A stretch of 64,000 nucleotides of DNA from Batkoa obscura (lineage: Eukaryota > Entomophthoromycota > Entomophthoromycetes > Entomophthorales > Batkoaceae), in contig JASVEC010000032.1 of assembly GCA_030770535.1 (NCBI GenBank), forward strand, positions 399,145 through 463,144, written 5' to 3'. The translations under genes were made by a program, and so were the position numbers. Below are positions 20,863 through 31,155 of the stretch, piece by piece. Each line of letters begins with the position of its first letter. The first letter of the stretch is position 1. The notes below the pieces were generated by a model that was not told where the DNA came from, made no database searches, and was given only the letters and a program-made list of their open reading frames with translations.

Positions 20863-21416
20863 TTTATTTTTATTTCAACAAAAAATAAAGTCAAATAAAG
20901 TCAAATAACTGTGTTTATATAATTATGTATTTATATAATTATATAATCATATAATTATATATTATATATCTGTTAAATATCTAACAGAACTAACATAAAA
21001 TATATAGTTAGGAAAATTAGCTATTTAAGAAAAGGAAACAATTAAAATAAGTTTTAAATAGAGACATTTAATTTTAGGCTTTTTAGATTTAACCGTTATA
21101 TTGAACACAAACTTGGAATTTTAAATTTGGATTAATTTGTAAGTAGATTCTGAAACCAATTAGGACAGCCCCATATGATTATATAATTATATAAATACAG
21201 TTTATTTGACTTTATTTTTTGTTGGAATAGAAATAAAAATAAAATGCAAACTTTCATAACTAAACTAACTTCGAAATGGAATTTTTGAAAATTTCAATAC
21301 AGTAGGGGGGAGTACACAATATAAACATTGTAATTCATTTACATCAATTTTGAGAGCTACTTATAACAACCCAAGGTTTATGGAATTTTATGATACAATA
21401 AAACAAAGAAAAGATA

Positions 21417-21517
21417 TGGGGATGTATTTTTTCGTCTAAGAATTCTACTAAGGATTTTTCTACTCAAATAGCGCTTAAAAAATGGAAAAGTAATGGAATC
21501 AAAAAAAAACATACCCA
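21417..21517 (+). mobile_element. GGGGATG-family MITE in A6 transposase
   Basis: TA-flanked 101 bp copy identical in place and sequence to 3807-3907. Confidence 0.9.
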
Positions 21518-22378
21518 TATATAATACTATCAAAGTTTACTATCGACAATGATAAACTTAATCAAGTAATGTATAAAATTAGTGCTTTAAGGGAAACAGG
21601 AAATAAGAATCAACGAGTAGCGTTATTATCAACTATAGCTTCAGTATATTCTTTTGATGAATGTAAGAGTTTTGGGTTTAATATAAATAGAAATCAATAT
21701 GATTATTCAAAAATAAGTAATAATAATAAAATATCAACGTTACAACCTATTATTAAAAATGCAAAAAAAATTAAAGATGACCAAATTGAAACTATTATAC
21801 AGTATTTACTAAATGATTCAACTATCTCATCAAGATTTAATAAAAAAAATAATGATAATAAATATTCATCAGATAATATATATATTAAATAAAAGTAGAA
21901 GAATGATATATAGTAAATATTTGAATAACCTAAGAGATAAAGCAGTAGCTAGGTCAACGTTCTTTAAATATATACCAGGTAATTTCAAAAATCCAGCAAG
22001 AAAAACGGATCTATGTAATATATGTGCTCAGTATACAGTTAGAAAAAAGTTATTTGAAAATAAATTAAATACAGCAATAAAAAACAAAGCAGAGATAGAA
22101 GAAAAATTATACAAATTACATAAATTCTGTGTTGATACTCAAAAAAACACATTTAATGAAACTGTTAAAAAATTAAATAACAAAAGTTGTATAATAATTT
22201 TAAATTTTAAACAAAATATGGAAATAGGAACAAGACCAGATTCAATAAATCTAGATCATTATAATAAACAAGCTATATCAGTATTAGGTTTTGGTGTTTT
22301 ATATTTAAAAGATGATAAAACAATAGGCAAAGTTTACTTTGATTATTTATCTGAAATATTGAATCATGATTCAGCATA

Positions 22379-22479
22379 TGGGGGTGTTTTTTTGTGTTTA
22401 AGAATTTTACTAACAATCTTTCTACTCAAATAGCGCTTAAAAAATGAAAAAATAATGAAATCAAAAAAAAACATCCCCA
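22379..22479 (+). mobile_element. GGGGATG-family MITE in A6 transposase
   Basis: TA-flanked 101 bp copy at the shared SAYAGD site. Confidence 0.9.
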
Positions 22480-23379
22480 TATGCAGGAGATTGTTTAATC
22501 GATTTGATCTCTACAGAGCTTCTATTTAAAAAGTTTACAAAGATTAATATATGGGCAGATACAGGAAATCATTTTAGATCCCAAGAGTTCTTACATTATA
22601 TGTTTAAAGAAATTCATAAAATAAATAGTAGTTTGAATGTTAATCTTAATTTTTTTGCTGAGCATCATGGAAAAAGTATAGTTGATGGACATTTTGGAAA
22701 CCTTTCAAAATGGAAAAGTAGTTTTGAAGCGTTAGGTAAAATAGAAGATATCGATCAATTAGTTTCAAGATTTGAGGCTTTTATTTGCGAGCATAATAAA
22801 ATTAATAACTCGACTGTTAATAATGGGAAAACAGATATAATTTTTAAAAAGTATAAAAGAAACAAAAATACAAAAAGAATAATAGAGATGCAGGGCATTA
22901 AGAAGTATTTACACTTTATTAAACATAACAATAAACTACATTGTTATCCAGTATCTGATACATCAAAAAAAAGCGATATAGTCCCAATTAAAGTTATAGA
23001 GTCTATAGAAAACAGAAAAATTAAAAGATCGATCCCAGCTTACCTTACGAAGATAACAGAGAATTTAAAAATTTCGATATTTACTAAGCAAGTAAGTAGT
23101 TTGTTGAATGATAGAAATAGATTGTTAAATGTTAGGATTACTTAAGTTATTAATAGCTAAGTTAATAAATAGTCAAAGAACAAATAACTGTAATAATATG
23201 TAAAAACTATTATTACTTGTACTATATAGGGATGGTCAATTATAGTTTTGGGGCTGACCACTCCCTCCCATGCAGCTATTTATTAACTTGGCAATATATT
23301 AATAATGTAATTATAACATTAAAGTAGTTTATTTATTTGATAATAAATCTACAATGTTGGTTATAAAGCAGTTGATAAT

Positions 23380-23779
23380 TGTGAAATATCGCTTTGTCAG
23401 TCCCATGGTTAATTATTTTGATTTGTTATGAGAATTTCTAGTTCCACCCAAAAGAATATTATCTTCTCATTTTGATACTTATACTTTTCAGAGTATAAAA
23501 GAGTTTACAGAATATAATAGTTCGAGGCTTTTTAACTGAATTAATCCCTGATATCTCGAACATTTAATAAAGCCACTAAGTTTTCTTAATAGTATTTTAC
23601 ATAGATTTTACATTAGTATTGTCTATTCTATTTGTCTTATATAGCTTGTAACCTATTACGTGCTATTCCTCATAACCCAAGTCTATCTTAGTCACATAAA
23701 CTAAGACCTTTTGACTTATAGTGTAGTCAACCCAGCAATAGCTGTTCTTGACTCCAAACCCTGAGTACCAGATTTCACA
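23380..23779 (+). repeat. 5' LTR
   Basis: 400 bp, TGTGAAATATCGC to ACCAGATTTCACA. It contains a TATA-like TATAAAA at 23494-23500 and an AATAAA at 23566-23571, a plausible promoter and polyadenylation signal. Confidence 0.93.
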
Positions 23780-23781
23780 TT

Positions 23782-23799
23782 TGGCGCTCATAACTGGGA
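23782..23799 (+). other. Primer-binding site
   Basis: TGGCGCTCATAACTGGGA begins two bases after the 5' LTR. TGG is the expected complement of a tRNA CCA end; which tRNA is used was not determined. Confidence 0.65.
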
Positions 23800-23908
23800 A
23801 AGCTCTTATAACTATTTTAGATAGCCTTTATAATCTTTCCTTTACGGTCCTTACCGCGTAACCACCCCAAACAAAGAAAAACCCCCTTAACCTCCTTAAT
23901 TCTCAACT

Positions 23909-26425
23909 ATGGTCGACAATGGTCTTGTACCTTATTTTGCGGACTCAAAATACCTTCTTGATAACCGTCAACAGTTGATCATCACTGAATACGACATGGG
24001 TAGTAGTGATGAAGAGGAAGCTAGTGTTCTGACCCCAGAAATAGAAACTGCTGCTTTAAATCAAGCTGCACTACCTCCTCACGTTGTAAACTCAGTCGTT
24101 ACCTACGGAGCTGTCCCTATGCACGTCCTTGATGGTGACCTCTCCGCTTGGAGACAATACCAAAATAGTGGCTCCAGTACTCAAATCAATTTTCGTGCCC
24201 AGTACCAAACGGTACCTACCCTTTCCCACGTTCAACAATATCTAGTAGAGTTCCTGCACAACAAACTCATCCAGATGGTTGGTGAACTCGACCGTCTTTC
24301 AATTCATAACAATGAATTGTCTACCTCTTTAAGCTCACTTTTAGCTACGGTTAACAACCTTTCCATGATCAGTAACCAAAAGAGTGGTGTCATCGCCCCT
24401 TCAAATGAACTCCATGTTAGTAAGTTAAATGAGCTCAATCAAAGACTCAATAACACCGTTACCTATGAAGCCCACAGAGAGTTAGTAAGAGAAGTAGGAG
24501 ATCTCAAAGCTGAATTACGTCAGCTCGATACTGCTCTACATTCTGAACTTGTTAAAATCTCCGATGAGATCAACCTTTCCCTCACTGAGATCAATGACCA
24601 TACTACTGAAAGAATCTCAGATATTGACGGAAAAACAAAAGCCACTTTCGCAGAACTCCACAGATCGCTAATGAATAAATTCAAAGAGTATAATCACCGC
24701 TTATCCTGTATTGAACAATCCCCTCCATCTACTTCAACCAAAGATGCTAGAATCTTGGCTTTAGAACAAGATTTAGCTGTTTGTAATGAACAAATGGCTC
24801 AACAAGTGACTACCATTAGCCAGCTTATCACCTCCAATAATAATTTGAAGGAACAAATTAGACTGGACAAAGAACAAACAGTAGTTGACTGGGAGGAAAT
24901 CTCGCGTAACATACAGAGTACCAGAGAAGAGCTCATTCTTCTTCAGACTAAGGTAGCTTCAAATACTAACCAAATCAAGGCATCTTCTTGCAATTGTAGA
25001 AAGGAGCGTATTGCTGTTTCAGCACCTCCCTCCAGACTCTCGAGTTACAGAGACGTTCCAAGATACAATATGTATGATCTGGGTGATAGTGCCACAGAAT
25101 CTATCTTTGGTACTGAATATCAAATAAACCATAAGTATCATGGGTCTGTTCACTTGGTACAACCGGATGATCAAACAAAGAAAGAAGAGAACTCTCCCCA
25201 AGTTTCCACATACCTACCCCAATCAAATCCTAGAATGACTGCTGTACCTACTGATGGTATTTACTCAAGAAATCCTGCTACAGGATCTAACGCTGATCCA
25301 ATACGACCTCGTGTACAATCTTATGCTGAAGTCAACCTAGCCAATCCTTTTAACAAAAATAAGTCATCACATATTGCCCCTCAAATCGCTCAACATATAC
25401 CCTATGAGAAATCTTCACCTCACTACGTACAAGCCGATCCGATTACTGTTCAACATGATCATGGTATATCACACAATACCCATGACGCTTATTTTAGTCA
25501 TCCTGGACCTTCTGGTAACGATCCAAAATCACATAGCTTCTCAACACACCGCCACAACTACCCAAGAAGCTCCCAACCTGTTAACACAAAGTTTAATTTT
25601 AGTCTTTTATTCAATCCAAGTGAAATTACTGCTACTACCTTCATTAAAGCTCTAGAAGTTCATCTCGATGCTAACAACTGGACCTATGAATGTCGTCCTC
25701 AATGCCTTTTAGGTCAACTACAAACAAATGAACTTTCTTGGTGCATGACTTTACCTGACGACTTACGCAGTAATTGGGATTCCTTCAAAAAGGCGTTTAT
25801 AGACCATTATGATTCCGATGTAAAAATGGAAGCAAAAAAGGCAGCCCTCTTATCTTTACGTTTAGACGACGAAAATAAACTTGAGAGTTTCATTACAAAC
25901 GTAAGAAATCGTGCTAATGCCTTAATTTCCTGTGGAAAGTTAAGCGTTACAGACCTCCGCCTGGCCTTCCAGCGAAACCTTCCAAGTCATATCGCATGCC
26001 TTTTTCTAGATCCTCACCATAACATCACCAACGTTACACAGATGATAGAGATTTTAGAATTATACCTTGGAAGTCCAAAAAGTGAAGTTAGACCCAAGAA
26101 ATTATATGTTAATCACATAGATAAAGGGATGGACAACAACGAATACCTTCATTGTTTTACCATCACTCAACAACACTACTCCAACCATCGTAAATCTCGA
26201 GTATTTACTGGATGCTGGAACTGTGGTGAATATGGACACATTACCGTTAACTGCACTGAACCAAAGCCAGAAAATGGTATTTTTAAATATTATTTCGAAA
26301 AGAATGTTCGCAACAATGAACGTTTCAATAAAAATAAACAAATAAATCACCTCAATTATAACGATACTGAAGGCGATGATACTGAGAAGTTTGTCGACTC
26401 CGATAACGAGTCAAAAAACTTCTAA
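23909..26425 (+). CDS. gag: Gag-like protein of the LTR retrotransposon
   Basis: Open frame of 838 residues. A Ty3-type Gag core is seen at about 560-735 (around FKKAFIDHYDSD and the LRLAFQRNLP helix region). A CCHC zinc knuckle follows at about 769-782 (CWNCGEYGHITVNC). The first ~350 residues are an unusually long N-terminal extension rich in predicted coiled-coil heptads (leucine/glutamate runs around 95-330), then a Pro/Ser/His-rich linker. Its role would be particle assembly and RNA packaging. Confidence 0.9.
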   Translation: MVDNGLVPYFADSKYLLDNRQQLIITEYDMGSSDEEEASVLTPEIETAALNQAALPPHVVNSVVTYGAVPMHVLDGDLSAWRQYQNSGSSTQINFRAQYQTVPTLSHVQQYLVEFLHNKLIQMVGELDRLSIHNNELSTSLSSLLATVNNLSMISNQKSGVIAPSNELHVSKLNELNQRLNNTVTYEAHRELVREVGDLKAELRQLDTALHSELVKISDEINLSLTEINDHTTERISDIDGKTKATFAELHRSLMNKFKEYNHRLSCIEQSPPSTSTKDARILALEQDLAVCNEQMAQQVTTISQLITSNNNLKEQIRLDKEQTVVDWEEISRNIQSTREELILLQTKVASNTNQIKASSCNCRKERIAVSAPPSRLSSYRDVPRYNMYDLGDSATESIFGTEYQINHKYHGSVHLVQPDDQTKKEENSPQVSTYLPQSNPRMTAVPTDGIYSRNPATGSNADPIRPRVQSYAEVNLANPFNKNKSSHIAPQIAQHIPYEKSSPHYVQADPITVQHDHGISHNTHDAYFSHPGPSGNDPKSHSFSTHRHNYPRSSQPVNTKFNFSLLFNPSEITATTFIKALEVHLDANNWTYECRPQCLLGQLQTNELSWCMTLPDDLRSNWDSFKKAFIDHYDSDVKMEAKKAALLSLRLDDENKLESFITNVRNRANALISCGKLSVTDLRLAFQRNLPSHIACLFLDPHHNITNVTQMIEILELYLGSPKSEVRPKKLYVNHIDKGMDNNEYLHCFTITQQHYSNHRKSRVFTGCWNCGEYGHITVNCTEPKPENGIFKYYFEKNVRNNERFNKNKQINHLNYNDTEGDDTEKFVDSDNESKNF

Positions 26426-26601
26426 GTGGGAGGATAAATGAGGATCCCCCTTCCACGAAGTTAAAAATTCCTCCTGATCCAGATGATAGCACTGGATTAG
26501 ACCTTAAAGTTAATACGCTTTCAAAATTTGACCCCTCTACCCTCATCCTAGCACTTCCTTCGCGAATTCGTGGTAGACCTAAAAAGAAAAGAGTTCCTGT
26601 T

Positions 26602-29600
26602 GTGGAAATCCCTAAAGTCATTCCACCTCGAATTTTCAAGCTACCTGATAACTCTATTAATGCTCCTGATTCGATTCCAATGAACGAGATCTCCAAACCT
26701 TACATCTCACAATTATCCGATTTATCTAAACTATCCCTCACACAAAGCGAACTAGATAACACGCATCAGTGGTTAACCAATGTTACGATCCCAATCCCGC
26801 TAGACAAGATCTTAACTGGAGAATCAGACTTAGCAATTGCATTTAGAAAAATTATTAGAGAATACCAGAATCCAAATAAACAGATTCTTTTAGTAAACCT
26901 CGATGACAAAGCTAACTCCATCGATTGTACTTACATCAATGCGTCAATTTATAAAAAGAATGTACGCATCATATTAGATAGTGGAGCTCCTATCAATTTC
27001 ATATCGAGTCGTCTGGTAAAACGATTATCCTTTAAACCAGATATAGATTGCTCAGACACCTTTGGTACAGCTGGAACTGGAACTACTACAGCGCTAGGAG
27101 CATACTCATCAATACCAATCAAATTTGGAAAACTAACCTTAGCCTTTCCAGCAATAGTATTAGAAAGTGAAGGTTATGACTTCCTCCTAGGCACCGAATT
27201 CTTTGTGAAACACGGTTGTCAATTGTTGTACGATCAAAATATCTTAAAAATATTAGATCAATCCATCCCAATGTACTACAATAAACCAAGAGACCTATCT
27301 ATCAATATGATAAACAATAAATCTCCTGGCTGCCGTATAATGAACTATCGGACCAACAATAAATTAATTGATGTCACTCTCTGCGGATCAGAATCCGTAA
27401 TTCATCAATATCCAGAGATAGCATATAAACAGTCTGGAATTCCCGTTATTTCTCCTAAGAACTTATTAATACCGCCTAAGTCACAGATAGTATTAGATAC
27501 TGAGATCTCACTATGGATACCTAAGGAATTCCATTTATCTATATATAGTATAGAAGGTGTCTCACAATTAGAACCACTAACTATGCCCGGAATTTTAGGC
27601 AACAACATGAATGAGACTATCAAGTTATTACTTGCAAACATTACCAAAAAAGAAATCAATATCTCTAGAGGCCAACAGATTGGCACGATATACGTAGAAA
27701 ACAACGCCTTGATTAATACTTTCAGTAAATTTGCAACACTAGAAGAATTTCAAATTCACGAAGAGGCCCCAAATAACCAAGCCCTTTTTGTGGAAAAAGA
27801 CACTATTAACCATCTAAACCAAGATGAACAACTCCAATTTTATAAATTGCTGGAGGAATATAAAGACATATTCGCAACTTCAGAAGAAGATATTGGTTGC
27901 GCTCGCAATACTAAACATAAAGTATATACATGTGATTCATTACCCGTCGCAACTAAAGCATATCGTAAATCTCAATCTGAACTCAAAGCAGAACGAGAAG
28001 AAGTTCAAAAACTCTTAAGGCTAGGTTTAATCATTCCTTCAAATAGTCCATGGGCCTCCCCCCTTATGATCGTTAAGAAAAAAGATGGAACTAATAGAGT
28101 AGTTATGGACTATAGAAAGCTTAACAAAATCACAAAGAAAGATGTATACCCTCTACCCAGAATAGACGATGCGGTTGACCAATTACAAGGTGCTAAATAC
28201 TTTTCAGCAATGGATTTAATCTCAGGATACTGGCAGGTAGAAATGGATCCAGAAGACCAAGAAAAGTGCGCTTTAATAACTTCTGAAGGACTATTTCAAC
28301 CAACTAGGATGCCACAAGGCCTTTCGAACGCTCCCGCTACATTCCAGCGTCTTATGGATAATACACTAGGTGACCTTAAACTTTCGTGCGTATTAATTTA
28401 CTTAGATGACTTGAATGTGTTTTCAAGAACTTTTATAGATCACTTAACTCATCTTAAAGCAGTATTTGAGCGCCTCCGTCAAGCCAATCTAAAGTTAAAA
28501 CCAAAGAAGTGTTCATTCTTCCAAACTAGTTTGGAATTTCTAGGCTATAAAGTCTCTGACAAAGGACTAGCCCCTATTCCAAATAAACTAGATGCAGTGA
28601 AGGAGCTTCTCCCCCCAACTACGATGCGGGAGGTACAAGTATTCCTTGGATTAATGAATTATTATCGAAGGTTTATAAAAGACTTTTCGAATTTAGCTAC
28701 CCCACTGTTCCAATTACTAAAGAAAGAAGTCAAGTTTCAATGGAAGGAAGAACACCAACAAGCTTTTGAAGAGCTTCGCAACAAGCTGCTTAACGCCCCA
28801 GTATTGATGTTTCCAAATTTCTCAAAGCCCTTCTCACTACATACTGACGCTAGTCTAACTGCAGTTGGAGGTGTTTTAAGTCAACTCGATGATAACAATT
28901 GTGAACACCCAATAGCCTATACCTCTAGGACCTTGTCGAAACACGAAAGGAACTACACTACAACAGAGAAAGAATGCCTTGCAATTATTCATGCTATAAA
29001 GGCATTTAGACCGTATATCTACGGCACTCACTTTACTGTTATTACTGATCATGTTTCCCTAAAATGGTTGTATTCAATCACTAATCCTGAAGGACGTTTA
29101 GCTAGGTGGGCTCTAAAACTACAATCGTATAGTTTTGATATAGTATATAAACCAGGTAAAGATCATCAAAATGCAGATGGGCTTAGCAGGTTACCCAGAA
29201 TTTGTCTAGCTACCCCCATAGATGATGATTTGTACAATCTATTGGGTAATAAAGATAAATGGCCGCAGCAGCAGCCTGAACTCAAACAATGGCTTGAGAA
29301 AAACGCTCAAAATATCATTGTAAGAGATAATGCCTTGTATAAAAAGATTAAGGGAACATATATTCCATATATTAGGCCTTCTTCACGACTATCTGCATGC
29401 CAACAATTCCATGATGTAATCTGTGGACATTCAGCCTTCCAAAAAACATACGATACTATGAAAGTCTCCTGCTATTGGGAATCAATGATACCAGATTTGG
29501 AAGACTTTATAAATAATTGCGATGTTTGCAAGAGGGAACAAAGTAAAATAAAAGCTACAGCCTATAAGTTTATTTTACCTAAACATGCATTTCACACGGT

Positions 29601-30435
29601 AAGTATAGATGTAATAGGTCCTCTCTGTGAGGCCTCCTCGGTAAGAGGGAACAAATTTATTGTTGTAGCTATCGACCATCTAACTAAGTGGGTTGAAGCA
29701 AAAGCAATACCAAATCAGACTTCCTTTCACATATCTAAATTTATATACGAGGATATTATTTGTAGGCATGGAAGCCCTCAGGTGATACTTACTGATAACG
29801 CTGCCAATTTTGTTAACCTGGTTCTCCCGAAATTAGCTAGACTAATGGCCATAAAGCATTCTACTGCAGCTCCATATCATCCTGAAACTAACGGAATGGT
29901 TGAGAGAGTAAACGGTACACTAGTACGTATATTAAGGAAGCTGGCTTTCGATAAAACTAGCTCTTGGGATGAATATCTACATTCTGCTATTTTAGCATAT
30001 AGATATTCAGTACATAGTATTACCAAAAAATCCCCTTTTGTTATGCTTTATGGGAGACATCCGGGACTCCCCATATCATTCGCTCCTTTGATAGTTAGAC
30101 AAGAAGAGATGAGTCCTGACATGTACTTGCTTAAGCTAACAAAAAAACTAATAGCTATCCAAGTTGACGCCTTTAATGCATTGACAGACTCGAAAACAAG
30201 GAGGTATCGACAAGACATTTCTCGACTTCCTCGTCTAGCTGTCTTCAAAGTAGGTGATATCGTTCATCTGTACCCTTCCTATAATCAATCTAGAAAAAAT
30301 AAACTAGCATTGAAATGGGATGGACCATATGAAGTCATACATAAACACTTGTATGATAGCTATTCAATTAAACATAAACGAACAAGCGTTATATATAACC
30401 GAGTCCATGCCAAGTTTCTCAAATCAGCAATGTGA
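26602..30435 (+). CDS. pol: Pol polyprotein of the LTR retrotransposon
   Basis: Open frame of at least 1277 residues (first ATG used; translation probably enters from Gag by the frameshift or read-through known in this family). Domains in order: aspartic protease (DSGA at 126-129), reverse transcriptase with YLDD near 603-606, RNase H beginning LHTDAS near 748, integrase with the H-H-C-C zinc domain near 935-978 and a D-D-E core at roughly 1001, 1062 and 1098 (TNGMVERVNG). The C-terminal integrase tail contains no chromodomain that I could recognise. Codons use more G and C than the host genes nearby. Confidence 0.93.
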   Translation: MEIPKVIPPRIFKLPDNSINAPDSIPMNEISKPYISQLSDLSKLSLTQSELDNTHQWLTNVTIPIPLDKILTGESDLAIAFRKIIREYQNPNKQILLVNLDDKANSIDCTYINASIYKKNVRIILDSGAPINFISSRLVKRLSFKPDIDCSDTFGTAGTGTTTALGAYSSIPIKFGKLTLAFPAIVLESEGYDFLLGTEFFVKHGCQLLYDQNILKILDQSIPMYYNKPRDLSINMINNKSPGCRIMNYRTNNKLIDVTLCGSESVIHQYPEIAYKQSGIPVISPKNLLIPPKSQIVLDTEISLWIPKEFHLSIYSIEGVSQLEPLTMPGILGNNMNETIKLLLANITKKEINISRGQQIGTIYVENNALINTFSKFATLEEFQIHEEAPNNQALFVEKDTINHLNQDEQLQFYKLLEEYKDIFATSEEDIGCARNTKHKVYTCDSLPVATKAYRKSQSELKAEREEVQKLLRLGLIIPSNSPWASPLMIVKKKDGTNRVVMDYRKLNKITKKDVYPLPRIDDAVDQLQGAKYFSAMDLISGYWQVEMDPEDQEKCALITSEGLFQPTRMPQGLSNAPATFQRLMDNTLGDLKLSCVLIYLDDLNVFSRTFIDHLTHLKAVFERLRQANLKLKPKKCSFFQTSLEFLGYKVSDKGLAPIPNKLDAVKELLPPTTMREVQVFLGLMNYYRRFIKDFSNLATPLFQLLKKEVKFQWKEEHQQAFEELRNKLLNAPVLMFPNFSKPFSLHTDASLTAVGGVLSQLDDNNCEHPIAYTSRTLSKHERNYTTTEKECLAIIHAIKAFRPYIYGTHFTVITDHVSLKWLYSITNPEGRLARWALKLQSYSFDIVYKPGKDHQNADGLSRLPRICLATPIDDDLYNLLGNKDKWPQQQPELKQWLEKNAQNIIVRDNALYKKIKGTYIPYIRPSSRLSACQQFHDVICGHSAFQKTYDTMKVSCYWESMIPDLEDFINNCDVCKREQSKIKATAYKFILPKHAFHTVSIDVIGPLCEASSVRGNKFIVVAIDHLTKWVEAKAIPNQTSFHISKFIYEDIICRHGSPQVILTDNAANFVNLVLPKLARLMAIKHSTAAPYHPETNGMVERVNGTLVRILRKLAFDKTSSWDEYLHSAILAYRYSVHSITKKSPFVMLYGRHPGLPISFAPLIVRQEEMSPDMYLLKLTKKLIAIQVDAFNALTDSKTRRYRQDISRLPRLAVFKVGDIVHLYPSYNQSRKNKLALKWDGPYEVIHKHLYDSYSIKHKRTSVIYNRVHAKFLKSAM

Positions 30436-30521
30436 TTCAATGAATACAATTTGTAACTAGTCAAATTCCATCTCATAGGTTCTCGGTAAGTAAGCCATAA
30501 AAATTCACTATATCAAATCAT

Positions 30522-30532
30522 AGGGAGGGAAA
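30522..30532 (+). other. Polypurine tract
   Basis: AGGGAGGGAA run immediately before the 3' LTR, the expected plus-strand primer. Confidence 0.85.
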
Positions 30533-30932
30533 TGTGAAATATCGCTTTGTCAGTCCCATGGTTAATTATTTTGATTTGTTATGAGAATTTCTAGTTCCAC
30601 CCAAAAGAATATTATCTTCTCATTTTGATACTTATACTTTTCAGAGTATAAAAGAGTTTACAGAATATAATAGTTCGAGGCTTTTTAACTGAATTAATCC
30701 CTGATATCTCGAACATTTAATAAAGCCACTAAGTTTTCTTAATAGTATTTTACATAGATTTTACATTAGTATTGTCTATTCTATTTGTCTTATATAGCTT
30801 GTAACCTATTACGTGCTATTCCTCATAACCCAAGTCTATCTTAGTCACATAAACTAAGACCTTTTGACTTATAGTGTAGTCAACCCAGCAATAGCTGTTC
30901 TTGACTCCAAACCCTGAGTACCAGATTTCACA
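30533..30932 (+). repeat. 3' LTR
   Basis: 400 bp; no difference from the 5' LTR was found in a base-by-base reading. Confidence 0.93.
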
Positions 30933-31155
30933 TAATAAATATTTCTCAATTAAGCTTTATAAGAACATGTATTTAAGATCTAGTAGAAATTCAACTAACT
31001 TACAGTATGAGCTATAATAGAATGATTTAGAACTGTGTTTGGGTACTTTTGTTTTAATAAAAGATGTGATTTTATAGAATTTTAAGCGAAGTTTTTAAAA
31101 TACAAATTTTTTTAAAATTGGATAAAATAATGAAACTAATTCAGACAACCCCATA

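Larger units (their letters stand above)
18708..21173 (-). mobile_element. Intact element A (A7), TA-targeting DNA transposon
   Basis: 2466 bp with one long gene on the minus strand. The ends are imperfect inverted repeats: TGGGGTTGTCTGAATTAG at the left and the reverse complement TGGGGCTGTCCTAATTGG at the right. TA is duplicated at 18706-18707 and 21174-21175, and the interrupted sequence AACTATATGATTAT of copy A6 confirms the insertion. It contains no MITE. It is the only copy in the window with an unbroken transposase, hence a candidate autonomous and possibly still active element. Confidence 0.9.
21243..23145 (+). pseudogene. Transposase remnant of A6
   Basis: Starts ATGCAAACTTTC and reaches the proper C-terminus (LLNVRIT). 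It is broken by MITEs at 21417-21517 and 22379-22479 and by a two-base loss in an AT run near 21880. Open pieces are 21569-21892, 21813-22433 and 22504-23145. The last piece alone contains the D373, E407 and C-terminal regions intact. Confidence 0.88.
23380..30932 (+). mobile_element. Complete-looking Ty3/gypsy-type LTR retrotransposon
   Basis: 7553 bp, TGTGAA...TTTCACA LTRs of 400 bp at each end that read as identical. A primer-binding site and a polypurine tract are present. Two long open frames (Gag, Pol) follow each other in different frames. The Pol order protease, reverse transcriptase, RNase H, integrase places it in Ty3/gypsy (Metaviridae). The target duplication is TAAT (23376-23379, 30933-30936). 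It looks whole and young: no LTR differences were seen, so the insertion is recent on an evolutionary scale. It lies within the 3' noncoding region of transposon copy A6. Confidence 0.95.
18382..31153 (+). mobile_element. Outer copy of element A (A6), split by A7 and an LTR element
   Basis: 5' end TGGGGCTGTCTTAATTGG after TA at 18380-18381; 3' end ACTAATTCAGACAACCCCA at 31153 followed by TA. Its pieces are 18382-18707, 21174-23379 and 30933-31153. The intact copy A7 sits in its 5' noncoding region with a TA duplication. The retrotransposon sits in its 3' noncoding region with a TAAT duplication. Removing both inserts leaves a copy of about 2.7 kb carrying three MITEs. Confidence 0.88.
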
